A stretch of DNA of 9,496 nt from UBA6821 sp044236545. Lineage in GTDB: Bacteria > Verrucomicrobiota > Verrucomicrobiia > Chthoniobacterales > UBA6821. Position 1 is the stretch's first letter. Each line of letters opens with the position of its first letter. Below the pieces are notes generated by a model. The model did no database searches. It was not told where the DNA came from and saw nothing but the letters and a program-made list of their open reading frames with translations. This document shows, in pieces, positions 1 to 7,029 of this stretch. The translations under genes and the position numbers were made by a program. The stretch covers positions 1 through 9,496 of the forward strand of contig JBIIGI010000087.1 of assembly GCA_044236545.1 (NCBI GenBank), written 5' to 3'.

Positions 1-2578
1 TGGAGACTGAAAGCCTCCCGTTTGATGAGAGCCTGTCATCCCCTCCCGAGAGGATCGTCCGACCAGACTCCACCGTCAGACCGCCGGCATTGGAGGCGAC
101 TCCCGTCATGACCAGGGTGCCCGTTCCCTGCTTGATGAGTGTGCCGGATCCGGCAATGTCACCGGCCAGCGTGGACTGCCGGGCACCGGCGATCGTGAGA
201 TTGTTGGAGGAGAGATCAAGGCTTCCGCCGATCTGAATCGCCCCGTTCTGGGCCTGCAGAACCGCGTTGGAGGCAAATCGCAATGCCGAGGAGATGGTCT
301 GTAGAGCAGTGGAGGAATTCGTCACACCCCCTGAAAGCGTCAGAGTTGTCCCGGAGAGCGTGTAGCCACCCGCCGTGACGGCGTAAGAGATCCCGGTCAA
401 ATTGGTGACGGATTGATTGGTGACAGAGCCCCCGGAACCGGTGAACTGAAGCAGGGAGCCGTTGGTGATTCCCGTAAGATTTCCGGAGCCTCCTGACCAG
501 ATCCCCCCGGTATCGGTGGCGGCAAGTGTCTTGTAGGAGAGGAAGAGGGCGTTCGCCGAGGCGGTCAGACTGAAGTTCCCGTTCAGCGCGTTGAGGAAAC
601 CCCCGGTTCCATTCGTTGCCCCGAGGTTGATGCTGAAGAGGTTGGTGGAGAAGCTCCCCAAGAGCGAATTGAAGGATGCGATCTGCCAGTCACCATCGGC
701 ATCCTTGTTGAAGTTGGCGGCATTCCCTCCGAGGGACCAGAGATTGATTTGGAATCGGTTGGATGCCGTGAGCCCGGAAAGATCCAGACCACCTCCGATG
801 GAGAGGGTGTCAAATCCCACCCCCTTGCTTCCCGTGGCGTCAGACATCTTCCAATTATAATTCCCTCCTCCGTTCCAGAGGACGTTACCGCTTCCCGAAA
901 GTGTGCCGATCGCGGCATCCGTACCGGCCATGACCGTTCCGCCTGATGCCACGGAGATGCCGCCGACCAGTCCCGTCCCCGCAAGGGAAGCACCCGTACC
1001 CACGGTGACCATTCCCGTTCCGAGATTCCCACTCACTTGAAGGCGGCCCTCATTGACAGCCGTGGCTCCGGAGAAGGAGGCGCTGTTTCCAAGGATCGAG
1101 AGGGTCCCTGTACCGGCCTTGGCAAGCGATCCGCTCCCTGCGATGGCTCCAGAGATTGACATCGATGTGGTGGCGGTATCAATGGTGGCGGCCGACCCGG
1201 AGGCAATGGCCACGGCGTTGGTGATGGAGAGCCCCTGCGCACCGGCGGCAATCACCGCATTGGAGGCCACCGAGATGCCGCCGCCTCCGAAGGCGGAGCT
1301 GTTACCGGCCACCACTGTTCCTCCATTAAGCGTCGTCCCTCCACTATAGCTGTTGGAGGAGTTGAGGTTGAGCGTTCCAGCTCCGGACTGATTCAGGGAT
1401 CCTGTTCCACTGATCGCTCCATTCACCGTGATCGCCCTGCCGGCGGCTTCCTGCATGGTGAGCGATGCAGTGTTGGAAATGTCACCGAGGGTCAGGTCGC
1501 CCGCAGCAGCGCTGAAGGTCTGGTTGGAGGCGGTGTTGAGCCCCAGCGAGATGGTCTGAGTGGCGCTGGAGTTGTTGGTGATGCCGCCTGCGATCGTCAG
1601 GGTCTGCCCGGCATTCGTACCGGTCAGGGTGAAGGATCCGGCCCCGTTGCTGTAGGTCAGGCTACCGAGAGAGGTGACCGTGTCATTGGTGATCGTTCCT
1701 CCCGCAGAACCGGTGATCCCTACGGATCGCCCATTGGTGGCAATCGCATTGCTCTGCCAGTTGTTGGAATTCCCCCACGATCCACCGGAGCCAACCCAGA
1801 GCCATGGTCCCGAATAGACACTGTTCGTCGAGACCCCCGAGATTGAAATGATCCCGCCCGATTGCATCACCATACCGATCGTAGTCTGGTTGATGTAGGA
1901 TGATCCCGACTTGGTCCATTCCTGGATATCAAGCCCTCCAGTCGCGAGTGGGGTGATGACAGACTGTGTGAAGGCGTTCCACGGGGATGCCTTGCCGGCG
2001 TATCCGCTGAACGAGGATGCAGAGTTATCAACAATTGAAATCCCGTAGGTGTTTGTTCCAATCGTGGCAGATGTTCTCGTTGCCCCTGCTTCAGTGGACG
2101 TTACCATCAAGTTGTTGACTGCGGTAACAATCGACGAGTATTTGCTACCGCTTAATGTCGTAGCACCGCCTGCAGTACTCTGGAGATCTCCTGCAGCATC
2201 TGCTTTACCCGTCCAGACATTCGCACCTGCGCTGTAACCGATCACACTCCAGTAGACATCAGCACTGGAGAACCAACCCGATCCATAGGTCTGAGCTATG
2301 ATGGAACTGGCATTGCTGAAGTCGAGATTGAAACCGGAGAGAACATTTGCACGGGTTCCCAAGTTGATCAGAATGCTCTTGGTAGAGACCGAATCCGCCG
2401 AGTAGAATCCGAGATAGAGGTTATTATTGTCGCCGATAGTGAAGGTGTCGGCTCTGAGGCTCCAGCCGCTACAGAACCATCCACTAAGGAGCAAGCACGA
2501 CACAAGAACTGAAACCCGGAACTTCTTCGAGATTGAGAAGGTTTCCGTTCTCTTGTGTTTTGGAGTCGTTAAGGTCAT
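1..2578 (-). CDS. Large secreted protein with autotransporter-associated beta-strand repeats (3' end outside window)
   Basis: An uninterrupted frame runs from ATG at 2578 to the left edge: 859 codons with no stop, C-terminus missing. Residues 1-43 look like a long signal peptide: basic n-region with KHKR and SKKFR, hydrophobic core VSVLVSCLLLSGWF, probable cleavage after LRA. Residues about 44-240 are closely related to the neighbouring 249-aa PEP-CTERM protein. Then comes a W-rich entry motif (WVGSGGSWGNSNNW, about 256-270) and a Gly/Ser/Thr/Asn-rich passenger. Three units match the autotransporter-associated beta-strand repeat type (GxGxLxKxGxGTLxLxG...YSGGTTLNGGTV), near residues 390-437, 480-520 and 808-855. 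A unit of about 420 residues appears twice. Such repeats normally form an extracellular beta-helix. A beta-barrel or PEP-CTERM tail, if present, is off-window. No Shine-Dalgarno precedes the start and the frame stays open a little upstream, so the start is tentative. Confidence 0.85.
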   Translation of the reverse strand, partial: MTLTTPKHKRTETFSISKKFRVSVLVSCLLLSGWFCSGWSLRADTFTIGDNNNLYLGFYSADSVSTKSILINLGTRANVLSGFNLDFSNASSIIAQTYGSGWFSSADVYWSVIGYSAGANVWTGKADAAGDLQSTAGGATTLSGSKYSSIVTAVNNLMVTSTEAGATRTSATIGTNTYGISIVDNSASSFSGYAGKASPWNAFTQSVITPLATGGLDIQEWTKSGSSYINQTTIGMVMQSGGIISISGVSTNSVYSGPWLWVGSGGSWGNSNNWQSNAIATNGRSVGITGSAGGTITNDTVTSLGSLTYSNGAGSFTLTGTNAGQTLTIAGGITNNSSATQTISLGLNTASNQTFSAAAGDLTLGDISNTASLTMQEAAGRAITVNGAISGTGSLNQSGAGTLNLNSSNSYSGGTTLNGGTVVAGNSSAFGGGGISVASNAVIAAGAQGLSITNAVAIASGSAATIDTATTSMSISGAIAGSGSLAKAGTGTLSILGNSASFSGATAVNEGRLQVSGNLGTGMVTVGTGASLAGTGLVGGISVASGGTVMAGTDAAIGTLSGSGNVLWNGGGNYNWKMSDATGSKGVGFDTLSIGGGLDLSGLTASNRFQINLWSLGGNAANFNKDADGDWQIASFNSLLGSFSTNLFSINLGATNGTGGFLNALNGNFSLTASANALFLSYKTLAATDTGGIWSGGSGNLTGITNGSLLQFTGSGGSVTNQSVTNLTGISYAVTAGGYTLSGTTLTLSGGVTNSSTALQTISSALRFASNAVLQAQNGAIQIGGSLDLSSNNLTIAGARQSTLAGDIAGSGTLIKQGTGTLVMTGVASNAGGLTVESGRTILSGGDDRLSSNGRLSVS
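1880..2440 (-). repeat. Direct repeat copy A, inside the large repeat protein
   Basis: This stretch encodes the N-terminal domain of the large protein and matches copy B at an offset of 915 bases. The best part, 2111-2260, differs from 3026-3175 at about 8 of 150 positions by eye; 2136-2198 is identical to 3051-3113. The match stays in frame and includes third-codon positions, so it is DNA duplication or gene conversion rather than protein-level conservation alone. Confidence 0.85.
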
Positions 2579-2617
2579 TTGCGGATGGATGTTGGTATGT
2601 GAACTTGCAGATCGCGC

Positions 2618-2647
2618 AAAAAGGTGGAAGCCGTCGGCTTCCACCTT
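2618..2647 (-). terminator. Intrinsic terminator after the PEP-CTERM gene
   Basis: A perfect 12-bp inverted repeat (AAGGTGGAAGCC at 2621-2632, GGCTTCCACCTT at 2636-2647) has a 3-base loop. The A-run at 2618-2622 becomes a U-run after the stem on the minus-strand transcript. It lies 25 bases past the stop of the 249-aa gene and before the start of the large repeat protein. It should end or attenuate transcription coming from the two upstream genes. Confidence 0.8.
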
Positions 2648-2671
2648 CATGCGATAAATAATGGATTCTGA

Positions 2672-3421
2672 TCAGGCTGCGGTTTTGCGCCGATAGGCCA
2701 CGATGAGAAGCAGTGCCCCCACCCCCATCAGGGCATAGGTACTCGGTTCAGGAACCACCGATATCACACCACCGCTCTGGGTGACCGTACCAATGGTGGT
2801 CTGGTTGATATAAGATGATCCCGACTTGGTCCATTCCTGGATATCCAGTCCTCCTACACTCAGCGGCGTGATGACCGACTGTGTGAAGGCGTTCCACGGA
2901 GATGCCTTGCCGGCGTATCCACTGAACGAGGATGCAGAGTTGTCCACCACGGAAGCTTGATAGGTGTTGCCCCCGCTTGTAATGGTAGCGTATGTCGCTG
3001 TTCCATTGACACTCTCCGTCATCAAGTTGTTGACTGCAGTAACAATCGATGAGTATTTGCTACCGCTTAATGTCGTAGCACCGCCTGCAGTACTCTGGAG
3101 ATCTCCTGCAGCAACTGCTTTACCCGTCCAGACATTCGCATTTGCGCTGTAACCGATCACGCTCCAGTAGACATCGGAACTGGAGTACCAAGTCGATCCA
3201 TAGGTCTGGGCCAAGATCGAGTTGGCACCACTGAAGTCGAGACTGAAACCGGAGAGAACATTTGCACGGGTTCCCATGTTGATCAGCAGACTCTTGGTGG
3301 AGACTGAATCCGCCGAGTAGAATCCGAGATAGAGGTTACTACTGTCGCCGATGTTGAAGGTGGCGGCCTGGGAGGCCGCCACACTCATGGCAAAGGTCAG
3401 TGCGAGAAGTGTTTTTTTCAT
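2672..3421 (-). CDS. PEP-CTERM sorting-domain protein, 249 aa, secreted
   Basis: Residues 1-19 form a clear signal peptide (MKKTLLALTFAMSVAASQA, cleavage before ATF). The body (20-220) is rich in Ser, Thr, Gly, Ala and aromatics, with few charges and no cysteine, as expected of an exported beta-rich protein. The C-terminus is a textbook PEP-CTERM signal: VPEP at 223-226, a hydrophobic stretch 228-243, then RRK at 244-246. Family knowledge: such tails are recognised by an exosortase in the inner membrane and the protein is sorted to the envelope or exterior; no exosortase gene is in view. The body is a close paralogue of the N-terminal domain of the next gene downstream. It starts 32 bases after the 447-aa gene with no terminator between them, so the two are probably co-transcribed. 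No Shine-Dalgarno is visible in the AT-rich gap. The function of the body is unknown to me. Confidence 0.92.
   Translation of the reverse strand: MKKTLLALTFAMSVAASQAATFNIGDSSNLYLGFYSADSVSTKSLLINMGTRANVLSGFSLDFSGANSILAQTYGSTWYSSSDVYWSVIGYSANANVWTGKAVAAGDLQSTAGGATTLSGSKYSSIVTAVNNLMTESVNGTATYATITSGGNTYQASVVDNSASSFSGYAGKASPWNAFTQSVITPLSVGGLDIQEWTKSGSSYINQTTIGTVTQSGGVISVVPEPSTYALMGVGALLLIVAYRRKTAA
2795..3357 (-). repeat. Direct repeat copy B, inside the PEP-CTERM gene
   Basis: Partner of the repeat at 1880-2440, offset 915 bases. Similarity covers almost all of the mature domain and stops where the PEP-CTERM tail begins (below about 2790). It also fails in the signal-peptide region and in a short variable stretch around 2955-3020. 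Confidence 0.85.
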
Positions 3422-3453
3422 ATTCAGAAGTGAAAATTATTATTATTTATAAA

Positions 3454-4797
3454 TTACTGGTTCCAATCTTGCTTTCCACCATCCTCGCTGCGATCAACCT
3501 TCATGTCACCAAGGGCTATGTTAGGTGCCAGGTCACTATTGGTAGATGGAAGGGATCGAATTCGGGCCGCAAGCTGATTCACGAGGACAGGCACATTGGC
3601 GTTTCCGCTCAACGTGTTGTCATAACCAATGAACTCATATCCCCAGTAGGGATATCTCCCCGTGATGATGTTGGTGTATCCAGCATCAAGCGTGGTTGCA
3701 TTGGTCTGACTGTGGCAACGTCCCTCTACTCCATTATACTTCAAGGGAACAAGTCCGTTTCCAACAAAGGGAAGAATGTCAGCGACAGAAGAGTAGCCGA
3801 TCAGGTAGTTTACCACACCTGCTGATTCGCCTGTAGCAGAAACTACATCGACATTGCTTGGAATGTTGTTCGTCATGAACCCACACATCGCACTTCCGGA
3901 AGACTCACCATTGTTTCCAAGCGCTACACCAATGCCCAGCAGGGTTGTTGCCGGGTGTTTTTCAATCCTGGTCACATTACCGCCAGAAGCCGTGACCCTC
4001 CACTGAACAACGGGCGTCAGCGTCCCATACTTATTCACCGCGTGGTTGATCACACGGGATCCGGAGTCGATATTGCGCCCCATGGTCCATATCGTGGTTT
4101 CTGCATCGGCATCCGCACCGGTAAGAAGGTTGCCTTTGATATAACCCGATTCCAGAGCCTGTTGGGCATTACCGGTCGTGATGTTTCTCTCAGGAAATGC
4201 AGAGGCGAATCCTTTGCTGGCAATGTAGGAGTAAGGAACAACTCCAATAGCCGTTGCCTGCAAGGATTTATAAACCACTCCATCACTGGCTTTGACATTC
4301 GGCCGGAAGCGCGATGTGCCAGGGAAGCTATCCATGAAACCGACAAGGCCCTTCTGGAGCGAGGTGAAGGTTCCCTCGTTGAATGAGGTGGTATCCGGTG
4401 CAGTCAGGCCAAGGCGCCCGCTCGCACCTGTTGTGAGTGTGGAACCTGGACGCGCTGCGTCAATCTTAGCCTTGTCGAAATATGGAACACGCTTGTTGTT
4501 GGTACCCGATGCCACCTGCTGGATTCCACCCTCCGAACCGGTCCAGGTGACGGCAATATCAACAACGGCATTGTTGCTCAGAACGCAGTTGGTGAAGTAG
4601 AGCCCCACGGCGCTATCCGTGTTGGTTGAAGTCCCTGAAGAGGCATACAACTTATCTCCAAATAGGGCGTAGAGGTTCTTGTTGGCGGCTTTACGGAATG
4701 CCGTTGCTCCCGTGATGTAGATCACGTTCTGCGCGGAGGCGGAGGTGATCGAGAGAGCGGCTACCGCCGCCATCAGGATGGATTTGGTCTGTTTCAT
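3454..4797 (-). CDS. Secreted periplasmic-binding-protein-like (PstS-like) protein, 447 aa
   Basis: The signal peptide is MKQTKSILMAAVAALSITSASA with cleavage before Q23. The mature protein opens with a strand and glycine turn, VIYITGATAFRKAANKNLY (25-43). It continues with DIAVTWTGSEGGIQQV (80-95), a middle segment GVVPYSYIASKGF, and later VNYLIGYSSVADILPF. This order resembles the substrate-binding type II PBP fold of PstS-like proteins, which begin with an ITGAGAT-like motif and contain a GSGxGI ligand loop. The assignment is by pattern only; the ligand cannot be read, and no ABC permease or ATPase gene is nearby. There is no lipobox cysteine, so it should be soluble in the periplasm or exported. 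The C-terminal tail is short and charged (KVDRSEDGGKQDWNQ). It is the first gene of a probable two-gene transcript with the PEP-CTERM gene. Its 5' leader is A-rich and lacks a Shine-Dalgarno. Confidence 0.85.
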   Translation of the reverse strand: MKQTKSILMAAVAALSITSASAQNVIYITGATAFRKAANKNLYALFGDKLYASSGTSTNTDSAVGLYFTNCVLSNNAVVDIAVTWTGSEGGIQQVASGTNNKRVPYFDKAKIDAARPGSTLTTGASGRLGLTAPDTTSFNEGTFTSLQKGLVGFMDSFPGTSRFRPNVKASDGVVYKSLQATAIGVVPYSYIASKGFASAFPERNITTGNAQQALESGYIKGNLLTGADADAETTIWTMGRNIDSGSRVINHAVNKYGTLTPVVQWRVTASGGNVTRIEKHPATTLLGIGVALGNNGESSGSAMCGFMTNNIPSNVDVVSATGESAGVVNYLIGYSSVADILPFVGNGLVPLKYNGVEGRCHSQTNATTLDAGYTNIITGRYPYWGYEFIGYDNTLSGNANVPVLVNQLAARIRSLPSTNSDLAPNIALGDMKVDRSEDGGKQDWNQ

Positions 4798-4910
4798 GGG
4801 TTTTTGTGTTTGTTGGGTTTTTTTACTTTTTTTGAATTCGGGCTGACTTTTTGTCTGACGTTGTTTGTCTTTTGACTGCTCGGAAAAGTTTTTTGTTTTT
4901 TTGAATCCGT
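4798..4910 (-). promoter_or_regulatory. A-rich, SD-less 5' leader of the 447-aa gene
   Basis: On the coding strand the roughly 110 bases before the ATG are strongly A-rich with several runs of 6-7 A and few U. No GGAGG-like sequence occurs within 20 bases of the start. An unstructured A-rich leader suits initiation without Shine-Dalgarno pairing, for example through ribosomal protein S1. That role is inference. No terminator or ORF is seen here. Confidence 0.4.
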
Positions 4911-4913
4911 TCG

Positions 4914-4938
4914 CCGCATTCGCCCTTGCGGGCTGCGG
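4914..4938 (-). promoter_or_regulatory. Hairpin with GCAA (GNRA-type) loop upstream of the 447-aa gene
   Basis: On the minus strand CCGCA pairs with UGCGG (5 bp). Inside it GCCC pairs with GGGC around a GCAA tetraloop, with a 3-base GAA bulge on the 3' side. It is followed by A-runs rather than U-runs, so it is not a terminator for the minus strand. It would lie in the 5' leader if transcription starts upstream of 4940, and could then be a structured regulatory element or mRNA stabiliser. Confidence 0.3.
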
Positions 4939-5038
4939 ATGCTTATAAAATCAGGCTTTGCGGGTGATCGGTTCGGGGTTTGGTTTTCTGAACTGCGGCG
5001 AGGATGCCCTTGCCCCCTATAAATGTCATGTTCCCGAT

Positions 5039-5058
5039 TGTAACAAGTTCGTCACAAA
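5039..5058. promoter_or_regulatory. Pho-box-like 11-bp-spaced direct repeat
   Basis: TTGTAACAAGTTCGTCACAA holds two 7-base half-sites (TGTAACA, CGTCACA) separated by 4 bases, the 11-bp spacing of PhoB boxes. It is also an imperfect palindrome, so it reads similarly on the minus strand. It lies about 240 bases upstream of the PstS-like gene. On the minus strand it is followed by a weak TTTATA -10-like sequence at 5019-5024. Similar spacing can occur by chance, and the target could instead be another regulator. Confidence 0.3.
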
Positions 5059-5163
5059 TCCGCGCGGCGCCGACGCGCTTCAGTCACATCCAAAAGTCGA
5101 TGGACAAAGCCTCCATGCGCACGGCGGGCAGAGCCGCTGCGGGCAAAGAATGGCACGCTCAAG

Positions 5164-5557
5164 GGAAGCGCTGATTAAATCGCATAGAGGCCGTTGCGGG
5201 AAGAATGGGCCGCGGGCAAGGCGGCTTGGCGCGAGCATCCCCGCAGTGGGCTGTAAGCGCCAAGCCAACACAGTTGGCCCCCGTGCCACGCCACGAAGCC
5301 AAAGGCTTTGTGGCCTTTGGCTTGGATCTCCGCAACCCGCAGGGCTAAAGCCATTTGCCGATTTTTGTGGCGTTGCTCGCTCGGGCGAGACCGCTGCGGG
5401 TATTGACTCGCTCGCTCCCGCTCGGCTCGCCCTGACGGGTTTGCCTGCGGCAAATCTACCCAAGCAGCTCCCGCAGCTACGTGTTGCCCAGCACTCGCGC
5501 CTTCAAAAATCAGCAAATACTCTTCAGCGGCCTCCATGGGATTTAATCAGCGCTTCC
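5164..5557. mobile_element. MITE-like non-coding element with 33-bp terminal inverted repeats and CAAG target duplication
   Basis: The left end (5164-5196) and the reverse complement of the right end (5525-5557) match at 30 of 33 positions; both start GGAAGCGCTGATTAAATC. The element is flanked on both sides by CAAG (5160-5163 and 5558-5561), which fits a 4-bp target-site duplication. The 394-bp body holds further inverted repeats: AAGCCAAAGGC with GCCTTTGGCTT (5296-5306 and 5313-5323), TTTGCC with GGCAAA (5440-5445 and 5449-5454), GGGCGAG with CTCGCCC (5383-5389 and 5426-5432). Frames that cross it are biased, repetitive and start or end outside it, so I see no transposase. It would need a transposase supplied in trans. 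It lies 24 bp past the gspF stop codon, where its hairpins could also act on transcript ends. Confidence 0.8.
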
Positions 5558-5581
5558 CAAGGGAGCTTGCCTGTTTTCCCC

Positions 5582-6871
5582 TCACCTCACCCGCAGTGCG
5601 TTCACGCTGGAAAGGATGCCGGAGATCATGGAGTAGGCGACCACGCCGACAAAGAGGGCGACGATGAGGATGACGGCGGGCTGGATCAGGGTGGTCAGGT
5701 ATTGGATGCGGGATGTCAGTTCGCGGTCGTAGCGCTTCGCCGCCCGGGCGAGGGATCCGGCAAGGTCGCCCGTCTGTTCGCCGACGGCGAGAATGTCAAT
5801 GAGCACGGGAGGGAAGAATCCGGTGCGGCGCATCGCCGAGGCGATGGAGCTTCCCTCTCGGACCATCGCGGCCAACTCCTCAAGCAATCCTTTCAGGTAG
5901 ACATTCGCGGTCGCACCCCGCATCAGGTCCATCGCCGCGAGCATGGTGACGCCGTTTGAAACAAGCGTGGAGAGGTTCTGCAGGACCTCGGCGTGGAACC
6001 GGGCCCTGAGGACGGGGCCGACCACGGGAATCTCCAACTGGAAGCGATGCCACCAGGCCCTTCCCCCGGGGGTTTTCACCGCCAGTCTGGCACCGGTGAT
6101 CACGGCCCCCAGAAAAACCAGGATCGCCCACCACCAATGTCCGAAGAAGAGGCTGACGGAGATCAGGGCCTGGGTCAGCGCGGGAAGTTTCTGACCCGAT
6201 TTTCCAAGCAGCACGGAAAGCTGCGGCACAAGGAAGGTGAGGAAGATGAACATCAGCAGGATGGCCGAGGAAAAAACGATGGCCGGATAGACGAGCGCCG
6301 AGGTGACTTTCTTGCCAAGTTCCCCGACCATCTCGAGGTGGGCGCACTGCCGCTTGAGGATCTGGGGAAGCACTCCCCCGGCCTCCCCGGCGGCGACCAG
6401 ATTGCAATAGAGGGGATCGAACGATCGGCCGCAACCGCGGAGCGCCTTGGAAAATCCCACCCCCTCGCGCACCTGCCGTCGCAGATGGGCGGCCACCAAC
6501 TTGACGGGCGAGCGCTCCTGACGCTGCTCGATGACCCGGAGCGCCCCCTCCAACTGAAGCCCCGCCTCGAGAAGCTCAGCCAACTCCTCGGTGAAAAAAA
6601 GCAACTGCGGCGTGCTCAGGGGGGGGAGGGCCTCGGCGGGGGAAGGGGCTTGGGCGCTCCCATCCCCGCCCTTGGTTCGGGTTGATCCAAAGTGAAGAAA
6701 TCCCCGCTTCGCCATGACCGCGGGCACGGGCTTCCCCTGCTCCTCGACCAGGGAGGGCTGCAGTCCCCGCTCGCGCAGCCTGCGGTAGGCATCCGAGCCG
6801 GAGAGGGCCTCGATCAGGCCGGATTCGTGGCGCCCCCCGGCATTGAGGGCGCGATAGGAAAAGGAGGGCAT
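5582..6871 (-). CDS. gspF: Type II secretion system inner-membrane platform protein GspF
   Basis: GspF is the polytopic inner-membrane protein of the T2SS platform; it contacts the GspE ATPase and the GspL/M complex. With the start at 6871 the protein has 429 aa, close to the usual 400-410. It opens with MPSFSYRALNAGGRHESGLIE, the typical GspF N-terminus. Two T2SSF domains follow, about 89-217 and 292-414, with the family signatures GEAGG (162-166) and GEQTGDL (364-370). Three membrane segments lie near 193-218, 236-261 and 395-418. An in-frame ATG at 6982 would add 37 residues of PRP-rich sequence unlike the family, so I prefer 6871 although neither start has a good Shine-Dalgarno. The linker at about 50-88 is longer than usual and rich in Gly, Pro and Ala. 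The gene is divergent from the pseudopilin genes, and no other gsp gene lies beside it on its strand here. Confidence 0.93.
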   Translation of the reverse strand: MPSFSYRALNAGGRHESGLIEALSGSDAYRRLRERGLQPSLVEEQGKPVPAVMAKRGFLHFGSTRTKGGDGSAQAPSPAEALPPLSTPQLLFFTEELAELLEAGLQLEGALRVIEQRQERSPVKLVAAHLRRQVREGVGFSKALRGCGRSFDPLYCNLVAAGEAGGVLPQILKRQCAHLEMVGELGKKVTSALVYPAIVFSSAILLMFIFLTFLVPQLSVLLGKSGQKLPALTQALISVSLFFGHWWWAILVFLGAVITGARLAVKTPGGRAWWHRFQLEIPVVGPVLRARFHAEVLQNLSTLVSNGVTMLAAMDLMRGATANVYLKGLLEELAAMVREGSSIASAMRRTGFFPPVLIDILAVGEQTGDLAGSLARAAKRYDRELTSRIQYLTTLIQPAVILIVALFVGVVAYSMISGILSSVNALRVR

Positions 6872-6907
6872 GGTCGGGCGTGGGGTGCGTGGAGAGGGAC
6901 TTTTCCG

Positions 6908-6936
6908 ATCGATTCCGAGCGGGCGACCGGTGTCAA
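6908..6936 (-). promoter_or_regulatory. gspF: Weak promoter candidate for gspF
   Basis: On the minus strand a perfect TTGACA (6931-6936) is followed 17 bases later by ATCGAT (6908-6913), a poor -10 match. It sits in the 158-bp divergent gap between gspF and the 397-aa gene. If real, it leaves a leader of about 30 bases and supports the gspF start at 6871 over 6982. Confidence 0.25.
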
Positions 6937-7029
6937 TGGAATTGTGCGCAGGAAAGGTGACGATCTTGTGTCGGAAAATCATGCTTTTGGGCTTCTCGTG
7001 AACCGGAGAGGGCGTTACGAAGAACTCTT

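Noticed and set aside
583..1349. Plus- and minus-strand frames of 60-150 aa over the repeat-protein region
   Set aside because: The minus frame from 2578 is open through all of it and encodes coherent beta-strand repeats; the others are shadows of its repetitive GC-rich codons.
3400..4600. Plus-strand frames of 141, 143 and 102 aa opposite the 447-aa gene
   Set aside because: They are antisense to a well-supported secreted protein and show no domain, signal peptide or ribosome site.
4940..4975. GCAAAGCC on the minus strand, reminiscent of the c-di-GMP-I riboswitch core
   Set aside because: The partner conserved segments (the GGGCAAACC-like and GGUAGGxAGC-like parts) are absent and the stems do not form, so the match is only an 8-base coincidence.
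5080..5537. Minus-strand frames of 127 and 120 aa over the MITE-like element
   Set aside because: They run out of the element across its ends, are low in complexity and are explained by the GC-rich inverted repeats. No transposase motif is visible.
4958..5959. A 333-aa plus-strand open frame
   Set aside because: It crosses the intergenic region, the whole MITE-like element and the antisense of gspF. Its composition is repetitive, with no domain and no start signal.
6872..6982. Longer gspF start at 6982
   Set aside because: The extra 37 residues (PRP-rich) are unlike GspF N-termini, while MPSFSYRAL at 6871 is the typical start. A TTGACA lies between the two.
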